From NCBI GenBank assembly GCA_017628755.1, contig JAGBYM010000008.1, positions 1 through 40,195 on the forward strand: a stretch of 40,195 nucleotides of DNA, written 5' to 3'. Numbering within the stretch: position 1 is the first letter of the stretch; every line of letters begins with the position of its first letter. The notes below the pieces were generated by a model. The model ran no database searches and was not told the DNA's origin. It was given only the letters and a program-made list of their open reading frames with translations. The stretch is from Clostridia bacterium (GTDB lineage Bacteria > Bacillota > Clostridia > Oscillospirales > CAG-272). The translations under genes were made by a program, and so were the position numbers. Below are positions 33,501-39,926 of this stretch, one piece after another.

Positions 33501-36368
33501 ATTACTGCGAAAGTTTAGTTTGTTCAAAGTATCGTCAATAAAGTCCACATAAAGTCGGAAATTATGCTGCTTCATTGCGTGAGTTGCTTCGTGTGGAAGA
33601 AGCGTAGGCACGGTATCCTCGTGAATGCTTTCGGAAACATACACTTCTCCGTTATAGGTGGTTGCGGGGGCTTTACGTTTCCAAGCATCAGCCTTGATAA
33701 TATGACATTTAATGCCATACTCCTTGAAGAAGGCTTGCTGTGCATTGTACAGTTCAGAGCCTTCAACAGGAGCGATACGATTCGCCTTGTCGGTGAGCCA
33801 CGAAGTACCACTTACTTCTCGTTGTTCTCCAATGTCTCTCCTATCAATGCTGTGAAGTTGTCGGCTTTCATTCGCTTCTTCCACAGTTTCCTGTACGCTG
33901 GATCCGTCGCCATTCTCTGATTGATTCTCTCCCTCGTTTCCAGATATGCTTGCTTCTGTTCCTCTGTGAGTATTAATTTCTTCTGCTCCGACATTAGTGT
34001 TCTCCTCCTTTGTATCGTTTCTGCCGTTACGCTTGTCTATTTCTGCCCATATAGCAGTAGCTTTTTCAACGGCTTCTTCTTCAGTTATTCCCGTTCTTTC
34101 TTGTATAACCTTTGCCGCTTTTTCCACTCTTTCGTCGGTTTCAGCGGTTTTACTTGCTGGTAACTTGCTGGTAACTTGCACACCGTACTCGCCCGTATTT
34201 ACGAGATCGCGTAGGTGTTCGTCAACCTCACTCCACGAGAATACACGAACATTGCCCTTGTAATTGTCTATCTTAAGCCCCTTTGCATCGTGTGAGGTGT
34301 AACCTCTCGTGCCGTCGGCAAGGGTGATAGTCTGCCCGCCAATTCCATATTCTTTCTTAAGGAACTCTATCGCTTCGGCTTTGCTCGGGTTTCCGCTGTA
34401 GAACTCGGCAACACGCTGTTTGCCGTCCACAAATCCCGTACCCAATTTAAGCACGTTGTCAAATTCGGTCTCGGGTGTGGGTTTGACGCTCGCCTGTTCA
34501 CTTACATTATATTGCTTTTCTACCGCGTTTTCGTTAACATTTTGTAAATTTTTCTCGGAGGGCATATTTTTTATATGCTCCATACGACCCGCGGTGTATG
34601 CTTCTTCCTGTGCTTCGGTTGTAAGGTTTACTTGTTCTCTCGGCACGTTCTGTCTGCCCGCATCAAACGCCGCCTTGTTCGCGTTCTCGTCGGCAATTGC
34701 CTTTTCCCTCGCGGTTTCCTCTAAAACGCTCTGCAATTCCGTATCGCTCATATAGGGATTTTCGGGCGTTTTAAGCGTTGTTTCCTCAATGGCGGGTGTT
34801 TGTTCGTCGTCGCTCTCAAATGTTACTTGTGGCTCGGTTTTGCTCGTCTGCGTGCCGTTTCTCTCGTTCACAACGTCCATAGCCGCCTTTTCAAGCGTGT
34901 CGGGTTCGGCTTGGGTCTGTTTGTTCTGATTTTCAACCACTATCGTCGTTACAGCCTTGCCAATTTCAACGTCGCTGATTTTCTCGCCCGCTTCTTGCTT
35001 TTCCTGTAACTGTGTTGCGATCTTGTGTGATTCGCTTTCGGGAGCAGATTCAAGCCCCGCCTTGATAACCTCGTCAACCTTAGAGGAGAATGCCGTGCCG
35101 ATTTCTTTATAGTTTTTGTTATTAACGGCATTTTGGAGTTTTCTGTTCGCAATGCTGGTCGTGATATTGTATGTTGCAGAAGGTACGTTCATTGCACCGA
35201 ACGAAAGTGTAGAAGACAGTGCAGTTTCGCCAAGTCTCTTGCCGATCTCCCCGGCATTGTACGCCCATTCGCCTTTGTCAAATCGACTTGCAAGCGATGT
35301 TCCGCCAATGGTAACAAGTTCCTGCACCAATTCCTGTCCCGTTTCCTTCGCTACGCTGATACCTCTCTTAGCCAATTCCTTTAGGATAGTTTTCAGCACG
35401 GTATCGGACGCACCGCTTTTGTTGAGTATTTTGAAGCCTTTTACCAATTCGTCAACCTGCATCACCTCAAGCGCCGCATTAACTCCACCAACGCCAAGCG
35501 CAATTGCTTTGGCAGTAGGCTCGGAAACGCCAAGTTCAAGCATTTCGTTATAGGCGTGTCCAGCTTCAATTTCAAGTGCATTTGCCGCCGCAGATGATGT
35601 ATAACCAGCTCCCAAGCCAACCAACGCCGCCGCGGGAAGCGTAACCACTTCCTCTGGCAATGCTACTTGCGGTCCCGCCTGTCCAGCCGCACCAGCGGCA
35701 AGCATCGCCGTACCAGCTCCCGCCACCATCATTTTGGCAGTGTCGGGATCTCTTAACGTATACCACTGCTGACCAAGCTGTTCCATAGCTCCCGAAATGG
35801 CTTTTTCATACCATTTGTCAGTTTCAAACTGATACTTGTCTTGAGCCAATGTTTCCTTGATCGCATCTGCCGAGTTTGCTTCTCCAAACATACTTTTGTA
35901 TGTTTCCACGCCATAGAGTGAGTTTTGATAGCCACGGGAAAACGAATTTGCAAATAAATCTTTCCAAGTAGCATCACGCAGAGGAAGCGAGCCGTTCTCC
36001 AAAAAATAACTATAATCGTCGGGTGTTTCAAACTGATTCCAAAACTCTCCCGCCGACTCAAACGTGGAAATGCTGTCGTTAAGCGATTTATATGTTTCCT
36101 CGTCTAACGTGTTGCGGTTTGTCTCAGTCCACGCCTTAATTGATTTCGCTCTTGAGCTTAAATCTTTCCAAGTATTATAGCCGTTTTCATCGGCTTTTGT
36201 GTTGCTGAGAAAGTTGCCCGCGTCTGCAAAGAAGGTGTTGATATACTCGCCGTTTACGTTCAGTCCTCTTTCCTGTTCGTAACGATCTCGGAAGCTACTG
36301 CTCGAAGAAACAGGGGTGTTGCCCTGTTTCTCCTTTTCGTTGTTGTATCTATCCTTAAATACGCCCAT
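24585..36368 (-). CDS. Giant polyvalent protein: zincins, DNA methylase-like, SNF2-like helicase, LPD38-like C-terminus (3927 aa)
   Basis: An AAGGAGG site precedes ATG 36368. In order I see: a Gly/Ala-rich hydrophobic stretch at about 209-306; an ICE-type domain near 642-723 (F-L-K-K-E-Y-G-I-G-G-Q); a first zincin with H-E-A-T-H at 926-930; a methylase-like domain with motif I E-P-S-M-G-V-G-N at 1261-1268 and N-V-P-F at 1326-1329 in place of N-P-P-Y; an SNF2-type helicase with G-V-G-T-G-K-T at 1903-1909, D-E-A-H at 2067-2070, T-A-T-P near 2120 and Q-R-E-G-R at 2406-2410; coiled coils; a second zincin H-E-L-G-H-H at 2777; and an LPD38-like region near 3230-3560. Such large polyvalent proteins are thought to be injected with DNA to counter host defences. 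Its virion-block location supports packaging in the particle. Confidence 0.85.
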   Translation of the reverse strand: MGVFKDRYNNEKEKQGNTPVSSSSSFRDRYEQERGLNVNGEYINTFFADAGNFLSNTKADENGYNTWKDLSSRAKSIKAWTETNRNTLDEETYKSLNDSISTFESAGEFWNQFETPDDYSYFLENGSLPLRDATWKDLFANSFSRGYQNSLYGVETYKSMFGEANSADAIKETLAQDKYQFETDKWYEKAISGAMEQLGQQWYTLRDPDTAKMMVAGAGTAMLAAGAAGQAGPQVALPEEVVTLPAAALVGLGAGYTSSAAANALEIEAGHAYNEMLELGVSEPTAKAIALGVGGVNAALEVMQVDELVKGFKILNKSGASDTVLKTILKELAKRGISVAKETGQELVQELVTIGGTSLASRFDKGEWAYNAGEIGKRLGETALSSTLSFGAMNVPSATYNITTSIANRKLQNAVNNKNYKEIGTAFSSKVDEVIKAGLESAPESESHKIATQLQEKQEAGEKISDVEIGKAVTTIVVENQNKQTQAEPDTLEKAAMDVVNERNGTQTSKTEPQVTFESDDEQTPAIEETTLKTPENPYMSDTELQSVLEETAREKAIADENANKAAFDAGRQNVPREQVNLTTEAQEEAYTAGRMEHIKNMPSEKNLQNVNENAVEKQYNVSEQASVKPTPETEFDNVLKLGTGFVDGKQRVAEFYSGNPSKAEAIEFLKKEYGIGGQTITLADGTRGYTSHDAKGLKIDNYKGNVRVFSWSEVDEHLRDLVNTGEYGVQVTSKLPASKTAETDERVEKAAKVIQERTGITEEEAVEKATAIWAEIDKRNGRNDTKEENTNVGAEEINTHRGTEASISGNEGENQSENGDGSSVQETVEEANESRQLHSIDRRDIGEQREVSGTSWLTDKANRIAPVEGSELYNAQQAFFKEYGIKCHIIKADAWKRKAPATTYNGEVYVSESIHEDTVPTLLPHEATHAMKQHNFRLYVDFIDDTLNKLNFRSNEAARLDDKLYEHTKINLLDLGSLDEEQSIKYLDELNAFVYGLWKGGIIESAEYDYGWIPDAFNNFDEYIKELSAIHEQFKAERKNFSNKGEINDVHKGILGGESNNDNEVRQSESVPKAEEERNVGAEDRQLGENGTGENGRNVQSSEAGSSAERSDNSGSNDNGVRESDNGNGDSGVGTRGNDNVDELKAKDFSITKAVAEELDTKAPSIDDNLAAIKVLQELEKSGKAPTKAQQGILARFKGWGGLANAFWRYRDQLKEIMTAEEISAAQSTVNDAYFTPTNIIDGVYKALEHLGFEGGNILEPSMGVGNFFGRMPKSIKGNSSLFGVEIDTISGRIAQHLYPSAKIEISPFQDVAYKDGAFDLIIGNVPFGEVKYKYKNNKYLIHDYFFVKAMDKLNDGGVMVFLTSRGTLDKIDQRTRAELARQGKLIAAYRLPSSVFTKSASANVVTDLIIMQKSTTPGGERFTNLGTVDVRGEDFSINEYFVNHPENIIGQLTEKWNYLSKKYDLDVKATGDVAEQLAKAIKKLPKGLLSGAQTVGSVDVTENTAAVQTFTVKENGTVEYIDAQTGDVKQLSGKSADVAKAYIQLNTAYQALIDSTLADAGVDVIESRRKELNTRYDGFVKKYGTLEKNKKVLSADNDFVKLSGLEVYDTKTKSIIKSEMFTKDTLGKRKPKKADSALDALSISIGESGGVSIGRISELTGLSAPEVIKQLEDRIVFTPDGTYELNEVYLSGNVREKYEAVKGKKGFEKNEQMLKDVMPEDIPAKNITPQFGSPWISSNYVADFLSETLHLYRKPTVSYDPTTGTWTISGDTWGDTTLMTHKYGTKYIDAIKLAEKALNMRKIVVKDSEGVVLVGETRAAQQKAEDIKAAFEEWCFKDAKRRQELVTTFNEKFNSHRNMDFSELSKYLTFDGLTDTFKLRDYQKRAVARAIFNGNTLLAHGVGTGKTAEMIAIAMELKRMGIAKKNMMVVPNHKVADFRNDILKMYPSAKVIMLEKGANASQRQRFYAQVAANDFDIVVIPHSSFGMLDVSDDTKTAFVTNQLAELEEVMIMAQQDSGKNVDSRFIRQLETQKKRLEEKLKAITESAKDIGNTFEELGVDSLFVDEAHNFKNLPFYSKLSRVAGVSVNQSNNKTRASRAENMFMITDYLNRNNGRITFGTATPITNSMSEIYNMIRFLRPDILADSGIASFDAWASMFGSIVNQAEVDPSGRKFRMKERFSKFKNVAQMVEQFRRMADILKTGDVIQELPKAERIDVINESNDIQEEFLDIVDEMIDEIRRSGQNAQHNMLEVTTAGQMAAVDLRFVESYFGGKYTRDELNLPNSRIVRVAEKVIKEYNDSNDRKGTQFVFCDVGVREDPGKKYNLHVYGDLINRLVAGGIPREEIAVAQDFEDKAELSARVNTGEIRVLIGSTAVMGEGMNAQNKAVALHHMTVPYRPSDIEQREGRIIRFGNENKDIRIYRYIQEKSYDSYQWQMQERKAAFINQALSGGTVEELEEMSDFQLTAREAKAIASGNPLLLEKIEIEDKLNKLKSLRNKFNTDKLDMKDRLARLPATISKIEQTIADTEADIKTISANETKDFEITFGKTKFTERAEAAKALEKAISKAPRNGSRVLVGSYKGLDLYYSSTIAKGTQYIIKGAREYVVDGGESSLGNITRIINAVEKIPSGLETAKASAKNYKSEIETLKKEVEAEFPQAKALDELQTKLNDIDTQLGINVSEVDMSEVVVGEEDDDTDSFIEGEAEPDSMWSTSRVGENKKPKSLSMIIAEIEHDFGINITTGHIRGKGVLGQYDVKSGGIKTKIANNLPVVSHELGHHFERTFGIKEQLTEEMTTELKSHLEAVATEKYSDEQLIREGVAEYIRRFLQNRETAAIDYPLFTDFFLKCFTAKDLARFEQLADDVNAYYSLDADTATSSIRLREEGGIDLRTPVEKLEDTASAIYQTTVDRIHSIRLFDRATGSNAYMLASNAAYSDAMAGQIITGDLTDKNGQYVSAGLKTVLHGIDLNNKEEYRLFGEYLVVKHGPERLKEGMRVFADDRKNSTAFMERRQAELETQYPQFAEVSERLYDFIKKFYKTWGVNTGLISASMLESWGKRWEYYVPFNRAVEKGKNNYGAKRGFANQNSTVKKAKGGGQDIYNPVDNLIDNIVKMVNAGVRNNVMLAIADSAEKLGADATILEKVPMPLSVAKMDMTGVKDQLTNWLEESDLDEKSKEKAEGVVNNLDDILFQYGRGHAKDTVITVLKNGTPQAWKINDPQLFKSLTSLSPKTMNAVLYAFAVATRFVTATATGLNLGWSLFSNLPRDFATFYTYSKDKNVIHMAKGVGSAYLNKFKVDSASPLYKEFLAMGGGKTSAYTADRKLTRDMRKELARQMSDKKLKKAAKYANPIELLGYASDLIEAGPRFATYKMMREAGMTPQEAFYEAMDVTTNFRRGGELSQFVNMGVPFFNASVQGLDKFRRWITVEELAGKPERKKAIRGRVISYVAVNAALAIIHHVINYSDDEKEEDYEQLSTYTKNSYWVFPIGDGKYFATPKPREIGVLSSFFERCLEYVIGENDHAFDEFYTYASENFLPPIINDLAQIPMLGADVAIGNNIPSSVALLGAFVALAANRDFLGRPIVASGLQNLESKFQYTDRTSKIAYWLGQAFGWSPEKVDYVLQQWFGGFQKTQKALFPVGEKNRDWTLGVGNTYVKDNQYSTDLVNWLYDRADTTERAKNSDPNNTEKAIAAKWDSFMTEFYGTYYGKAKEDSKSTAARGTRQLVLDMIREYQKGIDGEYKTEWQKAVEAVCIETGSTEYLPSVMQGEVKDGKGEKHDLSDVQYVEYQTDYLRLYWEIVEETMSSNMSTDDKAEILTAAKNVARERALERTLQRIGAPTYEDEDSIEAEQFGINTKLYITATVEMDNIKADKDQDGKSINGSRREKIERYLNSVCNSYKEYLFLLGIEYESVKDDPDYIAYFGK
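32933..33220 (-). CDS. Nested +1-frame ORF inside giant gene (95 aa)
   Basis: The ORF lies wholly inside the giant gene, one base out of frame, over its low-complexity Asn/Gly/Ser/Glu linker (giant residues about 1050-1146) between the first zincin and the methylase-like domain. AGGAG lies nine bases before its ATG. The product looks like a real protein: M-F-T-K-E-Y-W-A-E-K-A, then P-S-L-Y-R-K-L-K-K-N-G-T-L-E-Q-R-I and an acidic helical end M-E-I-A-E-S-E-L-V. It loosely resembles TnpV-type proteins of mobile elements; that likeness is weak. Confidence 0.6.
   Translation of the reverse strand: MFTKEYWAEKATTIMKYDNPSLYRKLKKNGTLEQRIDSLAKMALARMEGMYKVLKRDRLPKDQTTAEVTTTEYENQTTAMEIAESELVEMIMSMS
33812..33994 (-). 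CDS. Nested +1-frame ORF inside giant gene (60 aa)
   Basis: The ORF is in the same +1 frame as the 95-aa ORF and covers giant residues about 792-853, a polar linker before the first zincin domain. AGGAGG lies nine bases before its ATG, close to the ideal ribosome binding site. The product is a balanced, charged helical protein: T-E-E-Q-K-Q-A-Y-L-E-T-R-E-R-I-N-Q-R-M, then D-P-A-Y-R-K-L-W-K-K-R-M-K-A. It does not look like a chance shadow frame. Function is unknown. Confidence 0.6.
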   Translation of the reverse strand: MSEQKKLILTEEQKQAYLETRERINQRMATDPAYRKLWKKRMKADNFTALIGETLENNEK

Positions 36369-36380
36369 AATTAAGCCTCC

Positions 36381-37892
36381 TTACCATCCAAAGAGTGTCC
36401 CATTTGCAATACCAAGCTTTTGCTGCAATTCCTGAATAAGATTTGTCGCTTCAGATTTTTTCATATTTTCTGCAACCAATTTATTTCTGAGTTCGTTAAG
36501 CGTCATACTTTCACCGTTTGGAGCTATTACAACTGCGTTTCTGTCAATTCCAAACAGATTTCCGCCGCCTGTGCCGCCTTTGATGGCGTCAGTATCAACT
36601 TCCCAGCCTTTAGTGCTCTTTACCATTTCGCTGTATGTATCCTTCTCGTTGTAGTCCACATAGTTAGAATACAATTTGTCGCCTTCGTCAACTCCTATCT
36701 CGCCAGAATCAACAAGACCGGCAATATAAGAGAAAAGCTCGTTGTTGTTTGTAATCGAAGCGGCTTTGTTCTTGATCTCATCGGTAATGCCCTTATAGCC
36801 GTTATTGTCATTATCGTCAAAATCGTATTTCGGAGTGCTGTTATCTTCGTCTTTAGCTGCAGACTGTTCGTTTGCGTCCCATTCCTTGTTCGTCCAATAA
36901 TCTTTATAGGCGAAATCTCGATCGTCTACGGCTTTGTTATAATTGAACGATGTTTCCCAATTGCCCTGATTTACCGCATCCGTGAACGCTCCGTAAGCAA
37001 AGTCCTTGTCTGCTCTCCAGTCGTTCATCGTGTCTCGGAATCGGTCGTACTGCCGATCGTCCATGCCCGTGAGAATACCCAAGTCCTCCACCTTGCTTTC
37101 CTTGTCCTGTAAATACATTTCATAGGCAAGCTGATACAGTTCGGGAATCCTGTCGTTGAGCTGTGAAGCGTAATAGTTCCTCGCTTGCTGTGCCGCCGCT
37201 ATAGCGTATGTGTTCATACCGCCAGCGCCCGCCGCCGCTTCCGCGAGTGTTTCTCTCATAGCTCTGTCGCCCTCTCGGTTGTACATTGTCTTGAATTGAG
37301 CGTACAACGGGTCGTTCTCGGCGTTATAGGAGAAGTCCTCGCGTGTCAGTATCTCGTTGAGCAAGGCGTCAATCTGAGGATCGTATTTGCCAGTGTAGGT
37401 GGGCTGTTCGTTGTTTTTGTTGTAGTTTTCATCCCACGAGAGAATGTCATTTGCGCTAAGTCCCGTGGAGGCAGAAGTCGGCGCTACTTCGGAATATGCA
37501 TTCATTAAAGCTTCTATCTGTGCTAACGCTTCTGCGGACAAGCCCGCATCGTCAGAAGTGCCAAGCGGAGTATATGTGTTTTCTGTTACGGCTGACGTAC
37601 TTGTCGGTGTGCTCGTGGCAGATGTGCCGTTGTTGATAATGCCCATTTGGTTGTTCTTCAACGGCGCTCTTATGTTTCCGATATCTCCGTCGGCTGTAGC
37701 CTGATACATATTGTCGTTCAGCGCGTTTTTCGTAGGTATAGCTGTGCCAGCACCGCCATACGACGCCTTAGCTTGAGCGAGTGTCTGCAATTGATTTTTC
37801 GCCCATGTCTGCTCGCCCGCGTTGCCTGTCTTGATTAGATTATTAAGGTGTTTTTCTTTGTCGTCCCAATCTGTATTTTTGTTGTAAGACAT
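36381..37892 (-). CDS. Virion structural or ejection protein candidate (503 aa)
   Basis: The internal ATG at 37892 (MSYNKNTDW) is preferred because an A/G-rich run including eight G residues precedes it, while ATG 37916 overlaps the upstream stop. The N-terminal third is polar and Thr/Ser-rich. The middle has helices with A-L-A-E-A-A-A-G-A-G-G-M-N-T-Y and A-I-A-A-A-Q-Q-A-R-N-Y-Y, and the end resembles a linker to a helical hairpin. It lies directly before the giant gene, so it may be an internal protein ejected with it. Confidence 0.55.
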   Translation of the reverse strand: MSYNKNTDWDDKEKHLNNLIKTGNAGEQTWAKNQLQTLAQAKASYGGAGTAIPTKNALNDNMYQATADGDIGNIRAPLKNNQMGIINNGTSATSTPTSTSAVTENTYTPLGTSDDAGLSAEALAQIEALMNAYSEVAPTSASTGLSANDILSWDENYNKNNEQPTYTGKYDPQIDALLNEILTREDFSYNAENDPLYAQFKTMYNREGDRAMRETLAEAAAGAGGMNTYAIAAAQQARNYYASQLNDRIPELYQLAYEMYLQDKESKVEDLGILTGMDDRQYDRFRDTMNDWRADKDFAYGAFTDAVNQGNWETSFNYNKAVDDRDFAYKDYWTNKEWDANEQSAAKDEDNSTPKYDFDDNDNNGYKGITDEIKNKAASITNNNELFSYIAGLVDSGEIGVDEGDKLYSNYVDYNEKDTYSEMVKSTKGWEVDTDAIKGGTGGGNLFGIDRNAVVIAPNGESMTLNELRNKLVAENMKKSEATNLIQELQQKLGIANGTLFGW

Positions 37893-37915
37893 AATTAAAT
37901 CCCCCCCCTTTACCA

Positions 37916-38287
37916 TTACTCACCGCCATTGGTGAGATGTGAATGCTCGGTGATTACTAACTCTCCCGAGTCGTTTAGATATAACATTGGTTTGCCTTCC
38001 GCGCCCTTGAGAGTGAACTCAAATTTTTTGTCCGAGTTTGTGCCTACGGAGAACACTTCGCCCTTTGCTCCTGTCAGCTTCATATAAGAGCCTATGACTG
38101 CGTTTCCCGAAGCAGACGAAATAACCGTATGGTCCGTGTCGATCTCGTCTATGTTTCGGCTGTCAAGGTGGAGCAGAACGTATTCCAATTGCTCTTGGAG
38201 ATACCGAACGTGGTTGCACAGTTTGTTTATTGCTTCTTGCGGATTTGCTGGATCAATCTTCGGCAACGAATTTGAGAATATAGCCAT
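37916..38287 (-). CDS. Small structural protein with coiled coil and beta tail (123 aa)
   Basis: The first 50 residues form a coiled coil (A-I-N-K-L-C-N-H-V-R-Y-L-Q-E-Q-L-E-Y-V), and the second half is beta-rich (Y-M-K-L-T-G-A-K-G-E-V-F, Y-L-N-D-S-G-E-L-V-I-T). This layout suits a trimeric tail needle or connector appendage. The gene is coupled to both neighbours by overlapping start and stop codons. Confidence 0.55.
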   Translation of the reverse strand: MAIFSNSLPKIDPANPQEAINKLCNHVRYLQEQLEYVLLHLDSRNIDEIDTDHTVISSASGNAVIGSYMKLTGAKGEVFSVGTNSDKKFEFTLKGAEGKPMLYLNDSGELVITEHSHLTNGGE

Positions 38288-39819
38288 TAAACATCACTCC
38301 CTACTGTAAATTCACGGCTGAATGACTTGATTGTGCATTCGCCCCCGCCGCGTAGCCGTATATCAATGCTGTCGCACCTCGTCGGCATTATCGGTATGCT
38401 GACCGTCTTTGCCTTTTCGTTGTGCGTTGTGTAAACCTGTCGCCACTGCGGATCGTTATCCGTCTTTATGTCAAGCGCAAGCCACGCCCCCGCTGACAAG
38501 TCCATACGCAAGTGGAATTTTGAATATCCTTTGCGTTCGTTAATTGTTTCGTGCATCGTGGCAAACGTAGCACCCCACTCAATATCCGTGCGATCTGCAG
38601 TTTTATCTATGTAGTATAAGCCGCCCTCGGAATCAACGTAGTGTACGCTTCCGTCATAGAATGCCATATCAACGGCGTGGGTATCGTCCTCGCGTAGCCA
38701 AATGTTTTTTGCCACGTCATAAGCAAACAGGCTGTAGTTGTCCCCCTGCTTCATTGATATGTAGTAGGTTTCGCCGTCGCAACACGCCACAGCATCCGAA
38801 TATCGCTTGTTGCCAAGCTTTTCGCTGAGAAGCTCGGGTACACCGCCCGTATAAGAATAAATGCCGCCTACGCCCTTATATAAGAGCTGTTCGTTTACGA
38901 TGTGCATACTTCTTTCGCTTCCCTTCTGTACTCCGTAAACGTTCGCGGTGTGGATTTGGAAATTGCTCGGCTTTGTTCCGTACAGCTTGTGTACCGTGTT
39001 CTCCTTGAAAAAGCAAATGTGTGAGGAGTATGGAATACAGCCAGTAAATTCGCCCTCGCTACCAACCTCTATCTCGTAGCTGTTGTCTGCCAAGCCGTCA
39101 AGCACTGCAAAATTGAGAGGATCAGAAAACTTACTGCCGTAAATCTTGTTTCCGTGCGTTCCCCAAAGTCTATAATTGCTCTCGCAAATAAAGTCAAGGT
39201 CGGGAATCTCACGCTTGATCGTTACCTCTCCGCTTTCCGTTCCTGCCGCAAATGAGTTTTCGTAAAACGTAAGCGCCTTGCCGGAAACGCTATCGATGAT
39301 TATGGTTTGGTTGTTTTCCGCTTTGGAACACCCCGTGATCTTTACCGCATCGCCCTCTCGGAATTTGAAATCATCGCCCGTTGTGGTGATAGTCGAATCG
39401 GTAAACACAAGCCCCGTAGCCGTGTATGTTTCTTCCATACTGCCAAATTCGCCGTCAGAATCATCGTCTGTCGGCACTTTGTAATACTTCTTGTCGGGGA
39501 ATATTACAATATAATTGCCTATTGTGGCGGTCTGTTTCTTGCCCGCCTTTACTGTTCCTACCTCTTTGTTGCCGTATAATACCTTTGTTTCGTCTATGAG
39601 GAGCAATTTACCCTTAGCGTGCAAGGTGGAAGGGGCTGTATATTGCCCCTTCTTTATTCTTGCCGCCCTCTGCGTTATACAAGGATATTTATCCGTGGAA
39701 AGATTGTGTGTATCGGCAAATTCGCCGTCTTGCGCTCCCTCTCCGTAGTTGATACCACGAAAGGAAACGTTGTATTTTTTTGAGGTGTTCTGCACCTCTG
39801 AAAGAAAAGGTAGCATCAT
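38287..39819 (-). CDS. Tail hub/nozzle beta-propeller-like protein (510 aa)
   Basis: ATG 39819 has AAGGAGGT. The protein is almost all beta strand with repeated Y/W-rich blades (N-Y-R-L-W-G-T-H-G-N-K-I-Y, H-I-C-F-F-K-E-N-T-V-H-K-L-Y-G, G-G-I-Y-S-Y-T-G-G, G-G-L-Y-Y-I-D-K). This is the character of P22 gp10-type stabilisation or nozzle proteins in short tails. Its start (F-R-G-I-N-Y-G-E-G-A-Q-D-G-E-F) resembles conserved phage proteins of that type. Its position before the ejection candidates supports a tail-tube closing role. Confidence 0.58.
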   Translation of the reverse strand: MMLPFLSEVQNTSKKYNVSFRGINYGEGAQDGEFADTHNLSTDKYPCITQRAARIKKGQYTAPSTLHAKGKLLLIDETKVLYGNKEVGTVKAGKKQTATIGNYIVIFPDKKYYKVPTDDDSDGEFGSMEETYTATGLVFTDSTITTTGDDFKFREGDAVKITGCSKAENNQTIIIDSVSGKALTFYENSFAAGTESGEVTIKREIPDLDFICESNYRLWGTHGNKIYGSKFSDPLNFAVLDGLADNSYEIEVGSEGEFTGCIPYSSHICFFKENTVHKLYGTKPSNFQIHTANVYGVQKGSERSMHIVNEQLLYKGVGGIYSYTGGVPELLSEKLGNKRYSDAVACCDGETYYISMKQGDNYSLFAYDVAKNIWLREDDTHAVDMAFYDGSVHYVDSEGGLYYIDKTADRTDIEWGATFATMHETINERKGYSKFHLRMDLSAGAWLALDIKTDNDPQWRQVYTTHNEKAKTVSIPIMPTRCDSIDIRLRGGGECTIKSFSREFTVGSDV

Positions 39820-39834
39820 AGCGTTACCTCCTTG

Positions 39835-39903
39835 TTAGAGAATATAAATGTTGCCGTTTTCGTCTATGTATTGATAAAGACCGTCTTTTTCAATAACTGC
39901 CAT
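39835..39903 (-). CDS. 22-aa micro-ORF with strong ribosome binding site
   Basis: AAGGAGTGAAGAT precedes an ATG whose frame reads M-A-V-I-E-K-D-G-L-Y-Q-Y-I-D-E-N-G-N, ending in I-Y-I-L. It occupies the short gap before the hub gene with its own good ribosome binding site. It may be a real structural micropeptide or a translation enhancer for the next gene. Confidence 0.42.
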   Translation of the reverse strand: MAVIEKDGLYQYIDENGNIYIL

Positions 39904-39926
39904 ATCTTCACTCCTTTTTATTCGTA

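Noticed and set aside
33572-33811. 79-aa minus-strand frame between the two nested ORFs
   Set aside because: Composition looks like a shadow of the giant frame and it covers the zincin domain; no ribosome binding site was seen.
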